Positions 43,795 to 54,911 of a stretch of DNA of 64,000 nt are shown here, one piece after another. How positions within the stretch are numbered: position 1 is the first letter of the stretch; each line of letters opens with the position of its first letter. A program made the translations under genes and the position numbers. The DNA comes from Ovis canadensis (lineage: Eukaryota; Chordata; Mammalia; Artiodactyla; Bovidae): contig NC_091251.1 of the NCBI RefSeq assembly GCF_042477335.2, positions 31,884,501 through 31,948,500 of the forward strand, given 5' to 3'. The notes below the pieces were generated by a model. The model was given only the letters and a program-made list of their open reading frames with translations. It was not told where the DNA came from and searched no databases.

Positions 43795-44530
43795 TTCTTG
43801 AGAAGTGAAATTAAAAACAGACTGAACTGCTTACTTTTCAGCAAATTCCACTTTGCCAAATTTCAGAAGGAAAAAGCCCAACGTAGTTTCAGTGTTGTCT
43901 TCTTGTCTGGGAGAATCTGGATGACTTGCTCCTCTCTGACAGCCTACATTGTCATCTCTGCTCCCAATCACAGCTGAATCCATCAACAGGATGGCTTCAC
44001 ATGCTGATCATTCACAGCCAAGAATGACAAGCCCAGGTTGGTGCAGATACATCCTCTGCTTCTTCATTGGATCTCAAACATTGTTCTATATACTCCGGTC
44101 AATTTGCATGGAGCTGGTACAAGAAAGAAACCACATTACTTACTGCATATTCATCAACCTTCTGGAATTTGGTGCACTGGCCAGTTACTTTATCCAGTAC
44201 AACTCGAATGGGTATCCAGTAGCAGTTTTTCTTCCAGAGCTTCTGATCTGTGGCCAAATGCATGATCCTCTAAACTGAGTCATGCTGCAAACTGTGTTAT
44301 AATCAACACTTCGGAAAATGTATCATCACTATCACATTCTTCAGAAGGAGCCGCTCTTGGTGACCATGATTCCTGTGGCTGTTCTGGCGTGAGCATAGGA
44401 AAGGCCCCCATAATCCTCTTTCCTACTTCCTTTATCCAAGTTTTTTGGCTGCTCTTTCTCCAGTAAGTGAATACTGGACTTTTTCTGCTTACAAAAGAAA
44501 CTATAAAACAATACATATTCAGTATATATC
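43795..44530 (-). pseudogene. Decayed protein-like block of unknown family
   Basis: On the minus strand, separate frames give composition typical of soluble protein: acidic/Ser-rich 'APSEECDSDDTFSEV' (about 44300-44350), a Lys-rich stretch ending near 44100, and 'GFFLLKFGKVEFAEK' near 43835-43880. They are separated by stops and frameshifts. There are no introns with convincing splice sites, and L1/SINE repeats begin beyond 44530. This could be an old processed pseudogene or an unrecognised repeat. I do not recognise the parent. Confidence 0.3.
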
Positions 44531-44640
44531 ATTTAGAAAATATAGAAAAGAATGAGTACTTTAAAAATCACCCTTAATCCCACTGATCAATGTTCATTTT
44601 TTTGCTGTATATCTTTGCAGACTTAAAAAAAATACTTCTA

Positions 44641-44916
44641 TGTCTTTATTTTTGGCTGTGCTGGGTCTTTGTTGTTGCACTCAGGCTTTCTCCAGTTGCA
44701 GTGACCGGGGGCTGCTCTTCGTTGCAGTGGGCAGGTTTCTCCCTGCAGTGACTTCTCTTGCTGTGGCTCCCAGGCTCTAGAGCACGGGCTCAATAGCTAT
44801 GGCCCATGGGCTTAGTCGCTCTGAGGCATGTGGGATCTTCCCGCACCAGGGATTCAACCCATGTCTCCTGCCTTGGCAGGTGGATTCTTTACCGCTGAGC
44901 CACCAGGGAAGCCCTT
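44641..44916 (-). mobile_element. CHR-type SINE
   Basis: Reversed: 'tgtctttatttttggctgtg' tail, 'ttctccagttgcagtgaccg' and 'gctgagccaccagggaagcc'. Confidence 0.93.
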
Positions 44917-44919
44917 TGC

Positions 44920-45300
44920 AGACTTTTTAATATAATGTGTGCACAGAGATACATACATCTTCACAAAAGTGGAATTTTATTATATATTTTGTTTTGTAAT
45001 GATTTATTCCTTAACAATATAATGAACATTGTGATATCACCAATTTTTTAAATCTAGTATGATTTTTCATGGCTGCATAAGCTGCTGCTGCTGCTGCTAA
45101 GTCGCTTCAGTCGTGTCAGGCTCTGTGAGACCCCACAGACGGCAGCCCACCAGGCTCCGCCATCCCTGGGATTCTCCAGGCAAGAACACTGGAGTGGGGT
45201 GCCATTGCCTTCTCTGCTGCATAGGCTACTAGTTGTCTAATCTACTGGTACAAAGTTGCATCGTTCGCAAGTTTTTGCTATTACAAACCATGAAGGAGGA
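44920..45300 (-). repeat. Old L1-like 3' UTR interrupted by Bov-A
   Basis: A/T-rich wording (tgtgatatcaccaatttttt, tttttcatggctgcataa, then aagtttttgctattacaaac) resembles reversed L1 3' UTR. The SINE at 45075-45225 splits it. Confidence 0.5.
45075..45225 (-). mobile_element. Bov-A SINE
   Basis: Reversed: (GCT)5 then 'aagtcgcttcagtcgtgtca' and 'cactggagtggggtgccatt'. The flanks 'gctgcataagct' and 'gctgcataggct' suggest a target duplication. Confidence 0.92.
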
Positions 45301-45935
45301 ACATTCTCAGTTCCTCCTTTAAGGAGGAAATCTGCAGTTTCTTTAGGATAGAGTCTCTTTAGGATAGTGTCACACCTACCTCCGAGGACACTTCCAATGA
45401 TGTTCTCAGATTTGCCTCCCTTAAAGTTGCTCTACCTTCCTTCTGCAGTAGCTAAGAATAACCCCACTCCCCACACACTCTTGTTCATACTGCAGCCTTG
45501 CCAGCCCATCCCAAGAAGGATGCTTCAGGTGACCTCTCTGGCTTCAAGAAACCGCGAAGAGAGGGCAGGTAGAAAGGGACTCAAACCATGTCTGAGGTCA
45601 CATCTAGGCTCTCTAGGGCAAAGGATGGGGTCCCTAGGCGGAAAAAGAGGAGAAAGGATGGGCCTCAGGGTCCCAGAGACTCCTCTTGGAGCCCGTGGAT
45701 GCGTCTTAGAATCCGGGCTTCCTCATCTGCGGAATGAGGATGGGATTTCTCGGTGATGGAGATGCGTGGAGGTCACCTTCAGAGATGCATCAGAACCGAG
45801 CCGCGCCTGCAGGAGCTCTCCCGGCGCCTGGAGGAGACCGAGGACCGGACAGTCTGGCGGGCAGCCTAGGAGCGCCCCTCAACTCGTGCCGACGTCTCCG
45901 GGCTGCCCCGTGCCAGGAGGGAGAGCCGCTCGGAG

Positions 45936-45949
45936 CCCCCAGGGGGCGC
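45936..45949 (+). promoter_or_regulatory. CTCF-like core motif
   Basis: CCCCCAGGGGGCGC matches the CTCF core CCASYAGRKGGCRC at all but the third position. It lies inside the orphan CpG island and points rightward. Confidence 0.5.
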
Positions 45950-45978
45950 CGCAAGCCCGCCGCAAGCCCGCCGCAAGA
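45948..45978 (+). repeat. 11-bp tandem repeat (gccgcaagccc), 2.8 copies
   Basis: The units start at 45948, 45959 and 45970, and the third is incomplete. Confidence 0.95.
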
Positions 45979-46538
45979 GCCTCAAACTCGCCGGGTGGGA
46001 ACCGCGCGAGCCACCGGGAGGGGCTCCCGAGCCTTGCGGCTCAGGGACTAGGCCCCACAATGGGTCTTAATCTCCTATGATTTCTTTTTCCGCACAACAA
46101 ACAGAAACGCCTTCAGCCCAGCCTGTCCGCGCTTGGAGCGTGGGCTTTTTTCATCCCCTGCTCAGTCCCGCAGCTGCCGTGCAGTTGCTCCTGGGCTTGA
46201 AGTCTTGGCTCCAGGGTTTTCAAACCTCAACGCGGAGGCCACCGCCTTAGGGCAGCCTTCCTTGACTCCCCCAGATCTCGGGGGCTTGGCGCCTGGATGG
46301 AGCCTGGTCCTGTCCCGATGAGACCCACTTCCCAGGCTGGGCTGTCTAAGGATGGGGCTTTGGCTGCCTCCTTGAACTCGAGCCCTTATCGCAACATCTA
46401 AGCATCACATTGCCTCTGGCTCATGGTTATAAGTGAGGGAACAGCCTTTCTCTCTGCGTGGCACAGTCAAGGGTCTGTGGGAAGGGATCACGCTCCAGTC
46501 CTAGCCCTTCAGCTGCTTGGCAGAATGGAACCCGGCCC

Positions 46539-46541
<3 letters not shown>

Positions 46542-46577
<36 letters not shown>

Positions 46578-46600
46578 TGTGTGTGTGTGTGTGTGTGAGA
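46542..46600 (+). repeat. (TG)n microsatellite, about 58 bp
   Basis: A long TG tract with a single AG interruption, ending in TGAGATGGG. It is likely to vary in length between individuals. Confidence 0.97.
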
Positions 46601-46798
46601 TGGGTGGGTCTTGATTCTGTGTGGGAGTTTTTACATGTCAACAGAGTGTTTGTGCATATGTGATTGTGTGGATATTTGGGAGAAAGCATTTTCTAAATGA
46701 ATGATATTCTATATGGAGTTAAATATATGTCAGTGCGGACAGCATTTCAATCCTGGTTACTTGATGGTATAGGTAAAATGGACAAATTTGAGGGCCGG

Positions 46799-47012
46799 GA
46801 TGTGTGTGCTCAGTTGTGTCTGACTCTTTGTGACCCCATGGACTGGGGGCTGCCAAGCTCCTCCGTCCATGGGATTCTTCAGGCAAGAATACTGGAGTGG
46901 GTTGCCATCTCCTCCTCCAGGGGATCTTCCCAACCCAGGCATCAAATTGCTATCTCTTGTACCTCCTGCTTTGGCAGGCAGATTCTTTACCACTGCTCCA
47001 CCTGGGAAGCCC
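46799..47012 (-). mobile_element. Bov-tA SINE
   Basis: Reversed: 'gctcagttgtgtctgactct', 'gaatactggagtgggttgcc' and 'ctttaccactgctccacctg'. Confidence 0.93.
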
Positions 47013-47590
47013 TTGAGGGTTGGAGGTTGGTTCTATATTTGCAACCACAGGCACCTAACCTTGGGCAAAACTCCTCCTCATTTTCTCCGCTTTCTTAAAA
47101 GATTGTTGTTTAGAAGGAAAAATTATAACTCATAAATATACAACATGAACACGTGTGAGATTTTAATTAATTAATGAGGAAACCAGTGATGTGTTAAACA
47201 TCTCTTCAGGGGACAATACAAAGACCAGTTAGACATACTGGCACTGAAGAATAATGAAATGAATTTGTTAATTGATCCAAAATTGGTTTTTCCACAGTAG
47301 GGAGAAATCAATTGTATCTCCACCTGAGAAAATTCATTTGCTGCTGTGGACAAGAATCATTTGTATAACTTTCAGTTTTCTATAACTTATGGACTCAAAG
47401 ACAATGACAGTTTAGAGTCACATAACCTGGAAGGTTACACTAGCTCAATATTCGATAGGGTAATTTTCCTCCCATTTCAAAAGACTTTCACGATTTTTTC
47501 TGACTGTACAGTAGGGTTGGGTGGCACAAAGTTTCTTCAGAATTTTTGTGGAACTCTTTTCTAGGTGAAATACTGCAGGAAACCCTAATA
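47013..47590. other. Intergenic unique DNA
   Basis: No repeat or gene is recognised. Confidence 0.5.
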
Positions 47591-47870
47591 TATTTTTAAA
47601 TGTTTCAGTTAAAATAATTTATTATACAGTTAGTACATGTTCATTGTAAAAATGTCAAATAGTACAAAAGGTTATTAGGTAAAAAAATCAGCCTCCCTTC
47701 TCTTCCCCTCCCTCCCTCTCCCCTTTCAATTTCAGACTTATCTACTGTAACAGTTTCCTACATACCCTGTGGGTACCTTCTGTGCATGCACAAACATGTT
47801 TTTAAAAATACAAATGGGATAAAAAGAATTTGTTCTTCTGTACTTAACTTTTTTTTTTCAATTAAAAAAT
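47591..47870. repeat. Old LINE-like remnant
   Basis: 'cagttagtacatgttcattg' and 'gtttttaaaaatacaaatgg' resemble A/T-rich mammalian LINE 3' sequence. A CT-rich stretch lies at 47696-47726. The family is uncertain. Confidence 0.35.
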
Positions 47871-48575
47871 ATATTGTGGGAAAGCATTAGGGAAGTTTCT
47901 CAAAAATCTGAAAATAGAACTGTAACGATCCAGCAAGTCCACTTCTGGAGATATATCCAAAGAAAATGAAACGATAAACCGAAAAGATACATGTACCCTG
48001 ATGTTCACACAGCACTATTTGCAAGAGCCAAGACAAGGACACAACCCAAGTGTCCATAAGCAGATGAATGGATGAAAAAGATGTGGTTTAGCCAATGGAA
48101 TATATATGCAATGGAATATTACTCAGCCATAAAAAGAATGAAATAATGCCATTTGTAGGAACATGGATAAACCTAGAGATTGTCATACTGAGTGAGGTAA
48201 GTCAGACAGAGAAGGGGAAATACCATACGATATGGCTTATATGCAGAATTTAAAAAGAAATGATACAAATGAACTTATTTACATAGTACAAAGACAGAAT
48301 GAACTTATGGTTGTCAGAGGGGATGGATGAGGAGAAGAGATAGGGAGTCTGGGATTGACATGTACACAATGTTATATTTAAAATGGATAACCAACAAGGT
48401 CCTACTGTAGAGCACAGGGAACTCTGCTCAGTATTATGTGTCAGCCTGGATGGGAGGGGAGTTTGGGGGAGAATGGATACATATATATGTATGGCTGAGT
48501 CCCTTTGCTGTTCCCTTGACTATCACAATATTGTTAATTGGTTATACCCCAATACAAAATAAAAAGTTAAAAAAT
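47871..48575 (+). repeat. Artiodactyl L1 3' UTR
   Basis: 'ccacttctggagatatatcc', 'gcactatttgcaagagccaa', 'ggaatattactcagccataa', 'cttatatgcagaatttaaaa' and 'gtcctactgtagagcacagg' are collinear with the L1 3' UTR. It ends in an 'aatacaaaataaaaagtt' tail. Confidence 0.9.
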
Positions 48576-48808
48576 GAAATTTTGCCATTTATAACAACAT
48601 GGATGAATATGGAGGGTATTATGCTTAGTGAAATGAGTCAGTGAAAGATAAAACTATATGTTATCACTTCTATGTGGAATCTAAAAAATAAAACAACATA
48701 GTAAATATAACAAAAAAGAAACAAACTCAGATAAAGAGAACAAACTAATGGTTACCAGTAGGGAGAGGGAAAGTGTGAGGGGCCAGGTAATAGTAGATTA
48801 AGAGGTAT
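48576..48808 (+). repeat. Second L1 3' UTR fragment
   Basis: It restarts at an earlier L1 point (gccatttataacaacatgga) and follows 'gcttagtgaaatgagtcagt', 'cacttctatgtggaatctaa' and 'caaactaatggttaccagta'. It is therefore a separate, tandemly placed copy. Confidence 0.82.
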
Positions 48809-48935
48809 ATTGAGAAGGAAATGGCAACCCACTTCAATACTCTTGCCTGGAGATTTCCATGGACAGAGAAGCCTGGCGGGCTGCGATCCATGGGGTCACA
48901 AAGAGTTGGACATGACTGAAGCGACTTAGCATGAG
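48809..48935 (+). mobile_element. Bov-A SINE monomer
   Basis: 'gagaaggaaatggcaaccca' through 'ggacatgactgaagcgactt'. Confidence 0.93.
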
Positions 48936-48959
48936 TAGTATTCCATGTTTTGTGTACCC

Positions 48960-49285
48960 TTAACGTTTTTAAAATTAATTTTTCTTGGAGTATAGTTGAT
49001 ATACAATGTTTTATTAGTTTCAGGTGTACAGCAAAGTGAATCGGTTATACATAAATCCACTTTTTAAAGATCCTTTTCTCATAGAGGTAATTACAGATTA
49101 TTGAGTGGAGGTCCCCGTGCTCTACAGTAGGTTCTTATTAGTTATTTATTTTATATATAGTAGTTTGATACCCTTATTTGACCAGTTTTTTATTAACAGA
49201 TTTTGTTAGGTGTTTCTAATTTTCTGGTTTGTAAACAAATAGTATAATGAACCTCCTTAATAAGTATTTATGTACGGTGATATTT
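48960..49285 (-). repeat. L1 3' UTR remnant interrupted by BovB
   Basis: Reversed: 'tggagtatagttgatataca' and 'ggtgtacagcaaagtgaatc'. Similar reversed L1 sequence resumes after the BovB at 50255. Confidence 0.75.
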
Positions 49286-49287
49286 AT

Positions 49288-50251
49288 CTACATATGGAAC
49301 AACAGACTGGTTCCAAATAGGAAAAGGAGTACGTCAAGGCTGTATATTGTCACCCTGCTTATTCAACTTATATGCAGAGTTCATCATGAGACACGCTGGG
49401 CTGGAAGAAGCACAAGCTGGAATCAAGATTGCAGGGAGAAATATCAATAACCTCAGATATGCAGATGACACCACCCTTATGGCAGAAAGTGAAGAGGAAC
49501 TAAAAAGCCTCTTGATGAAAGTAAAAGAGGAGAGTGAAAAAGTTGGCTTAAAGCTCAACATGCAGAAAACGAAGATCATGGCATCTGGTCCCATCACTTC
49601 ATGGGAAATAGATGGGCAAACAGTGGAAACAGTGTCAGACTTTATTTTGGGGGACTCCAAAACCACTGCAGATGTTGATCGCAGCCATGAAATTAAAAGA
49701 TGCTTACTCCTTGGAAGGAAAGTTATGACCAACCTAGATAGCATATTCAAAAGCAGAGACATTACTTTGCTAACAAAGGTCTGTCTAGTCAAGGCTACGG
49801 TTTTTCCAGTAGTCATGTATGGATGTGAGAGTTGGACTGTGAAGAAAGTTGAGTGCCAAAGAATTGATACTTTTGAACTGTGGTATTGGAGAAGACTCTT
49901 GAGAGTCCCTTGGACTGCAAGGAGATCCAACAAGTCCATTCTAAAGGAGATCAGTCCTGGGTGTTCATTGGAAGGACTGATGCTAAAGCTGAAACTCCAG
50001 TACTTTGGCCACCTCATGTGAAGAGTTGACTCACTGGAAAAGACCCTGATGCCAGGAGAGATTGGGGGCAGGAGGAGAAGGGGATGACAGAGGATGAGAT
50101 GGCTGGATGGTATTACCGACTCAATGGACGTGAGTTTGAGTGAACTCTGGGAGCTGGTGATGGACAGGGAGGCCTGGCGTGCTGCAATTCATGGGGTCGC
50201 GGTCGCAAAGAGTCAGACACGACTGAGCGACTGAACTGAACTGAACTGAAG
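49288..50251 (+). mobile_element. BovB (RTE-type LINE) 3' third
   Basis: It begins within RT (tggaacaacagactggttcc). RT YADD codons lie at 49458-49469. A single frame stays open for 224 codons up to 50021, covering the end of RT and the C-terminal region. The tail ends with repeated ACTGA at 50232-50250. It is the least damaged of the five BovB copies but lacks the endonuclease and 5' half, so it cannot transpose. Confidence 0.94.
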
Positions 50252-50254
50252 GTA

Positions 50255-50520
50255 AATTTTATGAGTGGAATCACTGGGTTTAAGGTTAGCTACATTTAAC
50301 GTTTTGACATATATTGCCAAGTTACCTGTCCCAGAAATTGTAATCTTTTTTTTTTTCTCCCAAATAACCTATCTTTACACCCCCACCAACACTGGATATT
50401 ATCAAACTTTTAAATCTTCGCAATCTGATAGAGGAAAATGACACCTCATAATTTCAGTGCACTTTTCTACAGTTATCTCTAGCAGTTAAACATCTTCCCT
50501 TTGGTGGGAAATTGCTTCAT
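50255..50520 (-). repeat. L1 3' UTR remnant (other side of the BovB)
   Basis: 'tgagtggaatcactgggttt', 'tacacccccaccaacactgg' and 'ataatttcagtgcacttttc' are reversed L1 3' UTR. Confidence 0.72.
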
Positions 50521-51250
50521 TATTTGTGTGACTTCTTTCTGCAGAATAATTCACCTGGCATAATTTGAAAACCCTTGAGCTAGATTGATTCTCTGGGATC
50601 TCCTATTCCAGGAGGCAGTTTCTGTGTAAGTGGGGGTTGGGCCCTGCTGTGTCAGCGTGGAGTTTGCATGTCACCTGCACGTGTCCGTGTCTGATAAGTG
50701 TCTGAGCACAAACGTGTTCCTGTCAGTGACTGTCCACGTTTCCCCGGCAGTGGAGAACAGAGGTCATGCAGGTTACAGAGGTGGGGGGCAGTTATTGCAG
50801 GGAATAGAGAACTCTCCCAGTTGGGAAAAAAAAAAAAGAACAGCTGGGCCTTCTGTTACCTAGAACTGGAAATGGGAAAAGGGCGGAGGACAGAGGCAAC
50901 TTCGTGTTCTCTGTCTCCATCACCACACTCTGTTCTCCTGGGATGTGCTCCTGTCTCTCTGTGGACTCATAAACTTCCCCAGGAGCCCGGAGCAGCCACC
51001 TCAGTCTGAGTTTGCTTGCCTTTCAGTTGAAGTGGCCATTACTGTCTGGAACAGCAACTTGGTTTCCCAAGAAATCAACCTGTCGGTGCGACTGGGGAAG
51101 AGGAAATAGCCACCAACAGGGTCTGTTTGCAGGGGCTTGAAGGAGTGACTCTAAATCTCTGCTTCATCATATGCTCCATTATTTGGAAAGCAGCTGGAAG
51201 CTCAAGTCACTGTCCATGGACAGTGCCAACAGTGTATATGGAAGAGATAG
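50521..51250. other. Intergenic unique DNA
   Basis: Nothing recognised. A small A-run lies at 50826-50837. Confidence 0.5.
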
Positions 51251-51254
51251 GAAC

Positions 51255-51620
51255 TCAGGAAGGAGAAAGACCTGGGTTCCAGCCTCAGCTCTTGCTAGCT
51301 GTGTGACTGAGGGTAGGCCACTTGACTTCTCTGAGCCCCCAGCCCTCATCTGTGCGTGCGTGTCTGTGCACGTTCAGTCGCTAAATCATGTCAAACTCTT
51401 TGTAACTCCATGGACTGTAGCCCGCCAGGCTCCTTTGTCCATGGGATTTTCCAGGCAAGAATGCTGGAGTGGGTAGCCATTTCCTCCTGCAGGGGAGCCC
51501 TTATCTGTAAGTTGAGATTAATGGCACCCCTATTGTGAAGTCATTGTGAGGATTAAATGAAATAATAGATGCTGTGGATCATAATAAGCACTTCAGTGAG
51601 CACTCCCTTGAAAGTGACAT
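51255..51620 (+). repeat. MIR SINE split by a Bov-A element
   Basis: 'gacctgggttccagcctcag', 'gctagctgtgtgactgaggg' and, after the insertion, 'cattgtgaggattaaatgaa' run in MIR order. Confidence 0.88.
51354..51495 (-). mobile_element. Bov-A SINE inserted in MIR
   Basis: It is flanked by a 13-bp target duplication with one mismatch: agccctcatctgt at 51341-51353 and agcccttatctgt at 51496-51508. The body is reversed, with 'gttcagtcgctaaatcatgt' and 'gaatgctggagtgggtagcc'. Confidence 0.94.
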
Positions 51621-51804
51621 TTTGATAATCACACTTTTCAAAATGAGGATCTCAAAGGTCCTCAAATATTAGAAATGGAGGGGATCCTTCCTCCTTTTGT
51701 GCACCCATTCAGCAGCAGCCTTGTGCCTGTGGTCTCTGGCAAGAACTGCAAGAGTTGGTTCTGTCTCCCCTTCTGTGCCTCTTGCTGCTCACAGTTTTAT
51801 TTAT

Positions 51805-51925
51805 TAAAAAAAAAATTTTTTGGCCACACCCTTCAACAGGTGCAATCTTAGTTTCCTGACCAGGGATCGAAACTGCATCCCCTATGAAGGAATAGTCTTA
51901 GCCACTGGACCACTCGGGAAGTCCC
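51805..51925 (-). mobile_element. CHR-type SINE fragment
   Basis: Reversed: A/T tail, 'tttcctgaccagggatcgaa' and 'ctggaccactcgggaagtcc'. Confidence 0.88.
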
Positions 51926-52189
51926 ACTATTCACACTTTTAATTTTAGCCAAATTATGCCACTTCATGCCTCTGCTCCTGCAGGCCCGTCAGCGTGGAGT
52001 GCTCTCCCCAACCTCACTCCACCTAGCAGATGTCTACTTACACCTCAAAACATAGCAGGGCAAAAATATATATTATTTAATCTAGCACATCTGGCTATGT
52101 GTCTGAAACAGAGTCAGAGTGGACTTCTATCTTATCATATACAGAAATAAAACTCCAGCTGAATTAAGGGCTTAAAATGTAAAAAAGAA

Positions 52190-52930
52190 AATACTGGGAG
52201 TCTGGCAAGACAAACCACAGTACAACACTAGCGTGTACCTACCTAATGAAAAAGTCGGATGATACCAAGTTCCAGGGAGGATATAGAACAACTAAGACAT
52301 CTCTCACATTACTGCTGGGGGGTAATTGGTATGACTACTTCGGAAAACTGGCAATACCTACAAAGGCTGGATGTACACATATCCTGTTCTCCTGAAATTA
52401 CATTCTTGGGTAAATATCCAACAGAAATGCAAACATAAGAACATTCATAGCAGCACTATTTGTAAAGGCTGCAAGCTGGAAGCAACTCAAAAGTAAGACA
52501 GATAGATACAGTGTGGCATATTTATATATATATGAATATTATGTGTATTCATATATATATTCAGTATTCAGTATTATGAATACTGCATAGGAACAAGAAC
52601 GAGTGGGCTACATGAATGAATCTTATAAAAACAGTGGTGACTTAAAGAAACTAGACACAAAAGAATACATATGGATGATTCATTTAAGCAAATTTTGACT
52701 CTAACCTATGATTTTAGAAGTCAAGGTAGAGGTTAACCTTTAGGGAGGGTGATGACTGGAAGGAGACATGAAAGAGCTTCTAGGCTGCTGGGAATGTTCT
52801 GTTCCTTGAGCTGGGTCCTTCGTTCCATGAATGTTTTTACTTGTGAGATTTTATGGATCCACAAAAATATGTGTGCTATTTCATATGTATGTTATACTTC
52901 AATAAAATTTTTGGCAAGGAGGCCTCGTAT
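52190..52930 (+). repeat. Old L1M 3' UTR block
   Basis: 'aaattacattcttgggtaaa', 'cattcatagcagcactattt', 'tacatgaatgaatcttataa' and 'gttatacttcaataaaattt'. A (TA)-rich run lies at 52524-52562 with palindromic character. Confidence 0.75.
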
Positions 52931-52969
52931 AAACTTAGGGTTAGAAGACCTTCCCAACTAAGGTTGGAA

Positions 52970-53560
52970 ATCTAGGGGATAAAAAAGACAGCTATTTTTG
53001 CGTATAGATATTTTAAAAATCGTTTTTATGGTGAAAGATACCGCAAGCAATGTCAAGAATAAGGATTAGATTTGGAAAAAATATTTGTAATGCAGGTGAT
53101 AGTCAAAGCTGTGATGTGTAAAGCACTCTTACCCGTTGATAAGACAGCCCAATGGAGAAATAAATAAAATGATGCAAATGCAAGTCAGAGAAGAAAATTA
53201 TTCAACTATATGGAAAAATGCTTAAATTCATTACAATTCTGGGGAATGTAAAAGTAGTAATAAGATTGCCAATTTGTACCCTTTGGGCTGGCAAAATTAA
53301 AAAGAGCTTCTGTATCTATTGCATATGGGGGAAAAGTGTGCACTTAATCATTGCTGGTGAAGATGTAAATTATTACAACCTTCTTGGAAATCAATCAGGA
53401 AAAATCCATTGAAATTAAAAATACATATGCCCTTTGACCTAGCAGTCCCACTCCAGGGAATCTATTCCAGAGAAATGAAAGTCTCCACCTAAGGGCCCAC
53501 GTACAAGGGTGTTTATTGCAGCATTGATTGGAGAGGTGCATGCATGGTGCCTGTGTGTGC
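52970..53560 (+). repeat. Second old L1M 3' UTR block
   Basis: It restarts with 'gaaaattattcaactatatg', then 'tttgacctagcagtcccact' and 'ggtgtttattgcagcattga'. Collinear with L1M. Confidence 0.72.
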
Positions 53561-54480
53561 GGACATACACATACACCCGCCCCCTGAAGCAAATGCCTTT
53601 CAGCAGAGAAGTGGTATAAATGATAGTGCTTTCCCTCAGGGTTCACAGTCCAGAGGCCTCAGGGTAAACTGTGATCTTTCAGTCCATAGGAGGTCTTCAC
53701 CTCCAGTGCGGGGGAGGGTGGACAGTTGGGGATGATCGAAAGCCCTTTTCCTCTCGTCCTTAACCAGCAGCTTGGATTCCAGAGCAGGACTTGGACCAGT
53801 GACCATTTAGGACAGTGGCATCCTATCTCAGCAGGGCTCAGATCCTGTCCCTGCAGGATCAAAGAAGGGACACCCGCAGAGGAGGATCACAGAGGTGGTT
53901 CTTATGGATATCCACTGTCAGTCACGCCTACAGTGGCTTTTTAAAGTCAAAGTCAGGTAACAATCTCTACTACCTGAAGAATAAATGAGACAAGAGACCA
54001 ATTGCAAATAATTATTATCTAAAAACTATGTTTCCCTTCGGATGTTTGCATTCAAGTCACATCTCCATTCACCTGATGCTCTCTCCCTTAAGGGAATTAA
54101 AGTGTGAACCAAGCTCACTAACCTCCATTTGATTGCTGGGCAGCCGTGGCTTAGCTCAGGAAGACAACTCTAAGCAGGTCTCTATACTAAATGGAGGCCC
54201 ACGTGATACATGGGTAAATATTTAAAATTATAAGCCAAGCCAATCAACTATTAGATAAAAATATTTTATCCTCCTATCTTGAAAAATATACCTTCATAAG
54301 ACAGAAAAATTAGTTACAGTATAACACTATGGTTTTTATGTAAATGAAAGTTGGCAAGCCAGTGAAGATTACAGAATTTATTTTTGCACATATTTGGATA
54401 TTCTGTGTCCAAATAGGGATATGACTGGCTGGTGATGTTTAGATAAGCAATAAAATCAAGATCTACATAAATCATAAATT
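53561..54480. other. Intergenic unique DNA
   Basis: About 900 bp with no gene or repeat recognised. Confidence 0.5.
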
Positions 54481-54483
54481 ATT

Positions 54484-54668
54484 GTGTGGCTCAGCAGTAA
54501 AGAATCTGCCTGCCAATGCAGGAGACACTGGTTTGATCCCTGGGTCGGGAAGATTTGGAGAAGGAAATGGCAATCCATTTCGCTGTTCTTGCCTGGGAAA
54601 TCCCATGGACAGAGGAGCCTGGTGGGCTACAGTTCGTGGGGTCTCAAAAAGTCCATCAGGACTTATCG
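54484..54668 (+). mobile_element. Bov-tA SINE
   Basis: 'gtggctcagcagtaaagaat', 'gatccctgggtcgggaagat' and 'gacagaggagcctggtgggc'. The 3' end is worn. Confidence 0.92.
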
Positions 54669-54911
54669 AATAAACAACAATGACAAACTTTTCATTAACT
54701 TTATTTTACTTTCTTCCTTTATTGCAAAATTACTTAATCACCATTGTGCAAGATTTTTGCACAATTTATGCTCTATTGAAAATGATGACAAATTAGACTA
54801 TCTTTTTTGAATCAATGAAATTCTTAGATAAATTTAAAAATTCATTTCAATTTGGAGAAAGTTTCAATAATAAGTGAGATTGTCATCAGAATCTTAAAAA
54901 CCACATTTACT

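Larger units (their letters stand above)
45730..46062. promoter_or_regulatory. Orphan CpG-rich island about 12 kb upstream of ADPGK
   Basis: About 330 bp of markedly G+C- and CpG-rich DNA, unlike its flanks and not a SINE. It contains a CTCF-like core at 45936-45949 and three copies of an 11-bp unit (gccgcaagccc) at 45948-45978. Overlapping open frames of about 105 codons exist on the plus strand, but they have low-complexity Pro/Arg/Ala content and no recognised domain. An unannotated promoter, an enhancer, or a noncoding first exon are all possible. Confidence 0.55.

Noticed and set aside
43949..44278. Plus-strand 109-codon frame with Cys/Phe/Ile-rich, membrane-like content
   Set aside because: The hydrophobic character appears to be the antisense shadow of the minus-strand protein-like block. 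No family is recognised.
45085..45100. GCT triplet repeat resembling a polyglutamine or expansion-type locus (also at 20198 and 60312)
   Set aside because: Each is the normal terminal (GCT/AGC)n of a Bov-A/Bov-A2 SINE.
45734..46080. Two overlapping roughly 105-codon plus-strand frames in the orphan CpG island
   Set aside because: Composition is Pro/Arg/Ala-rich as expected from GC-rich noncoding DNA, and both frames are open over the same bases. No homology is recognised.
46423..46689. Open frames through the (TG)n tract giving Val-Cys or Thr-His repeats
   Set aside because: A direct result of the dinucleotide repeat, not a protein.
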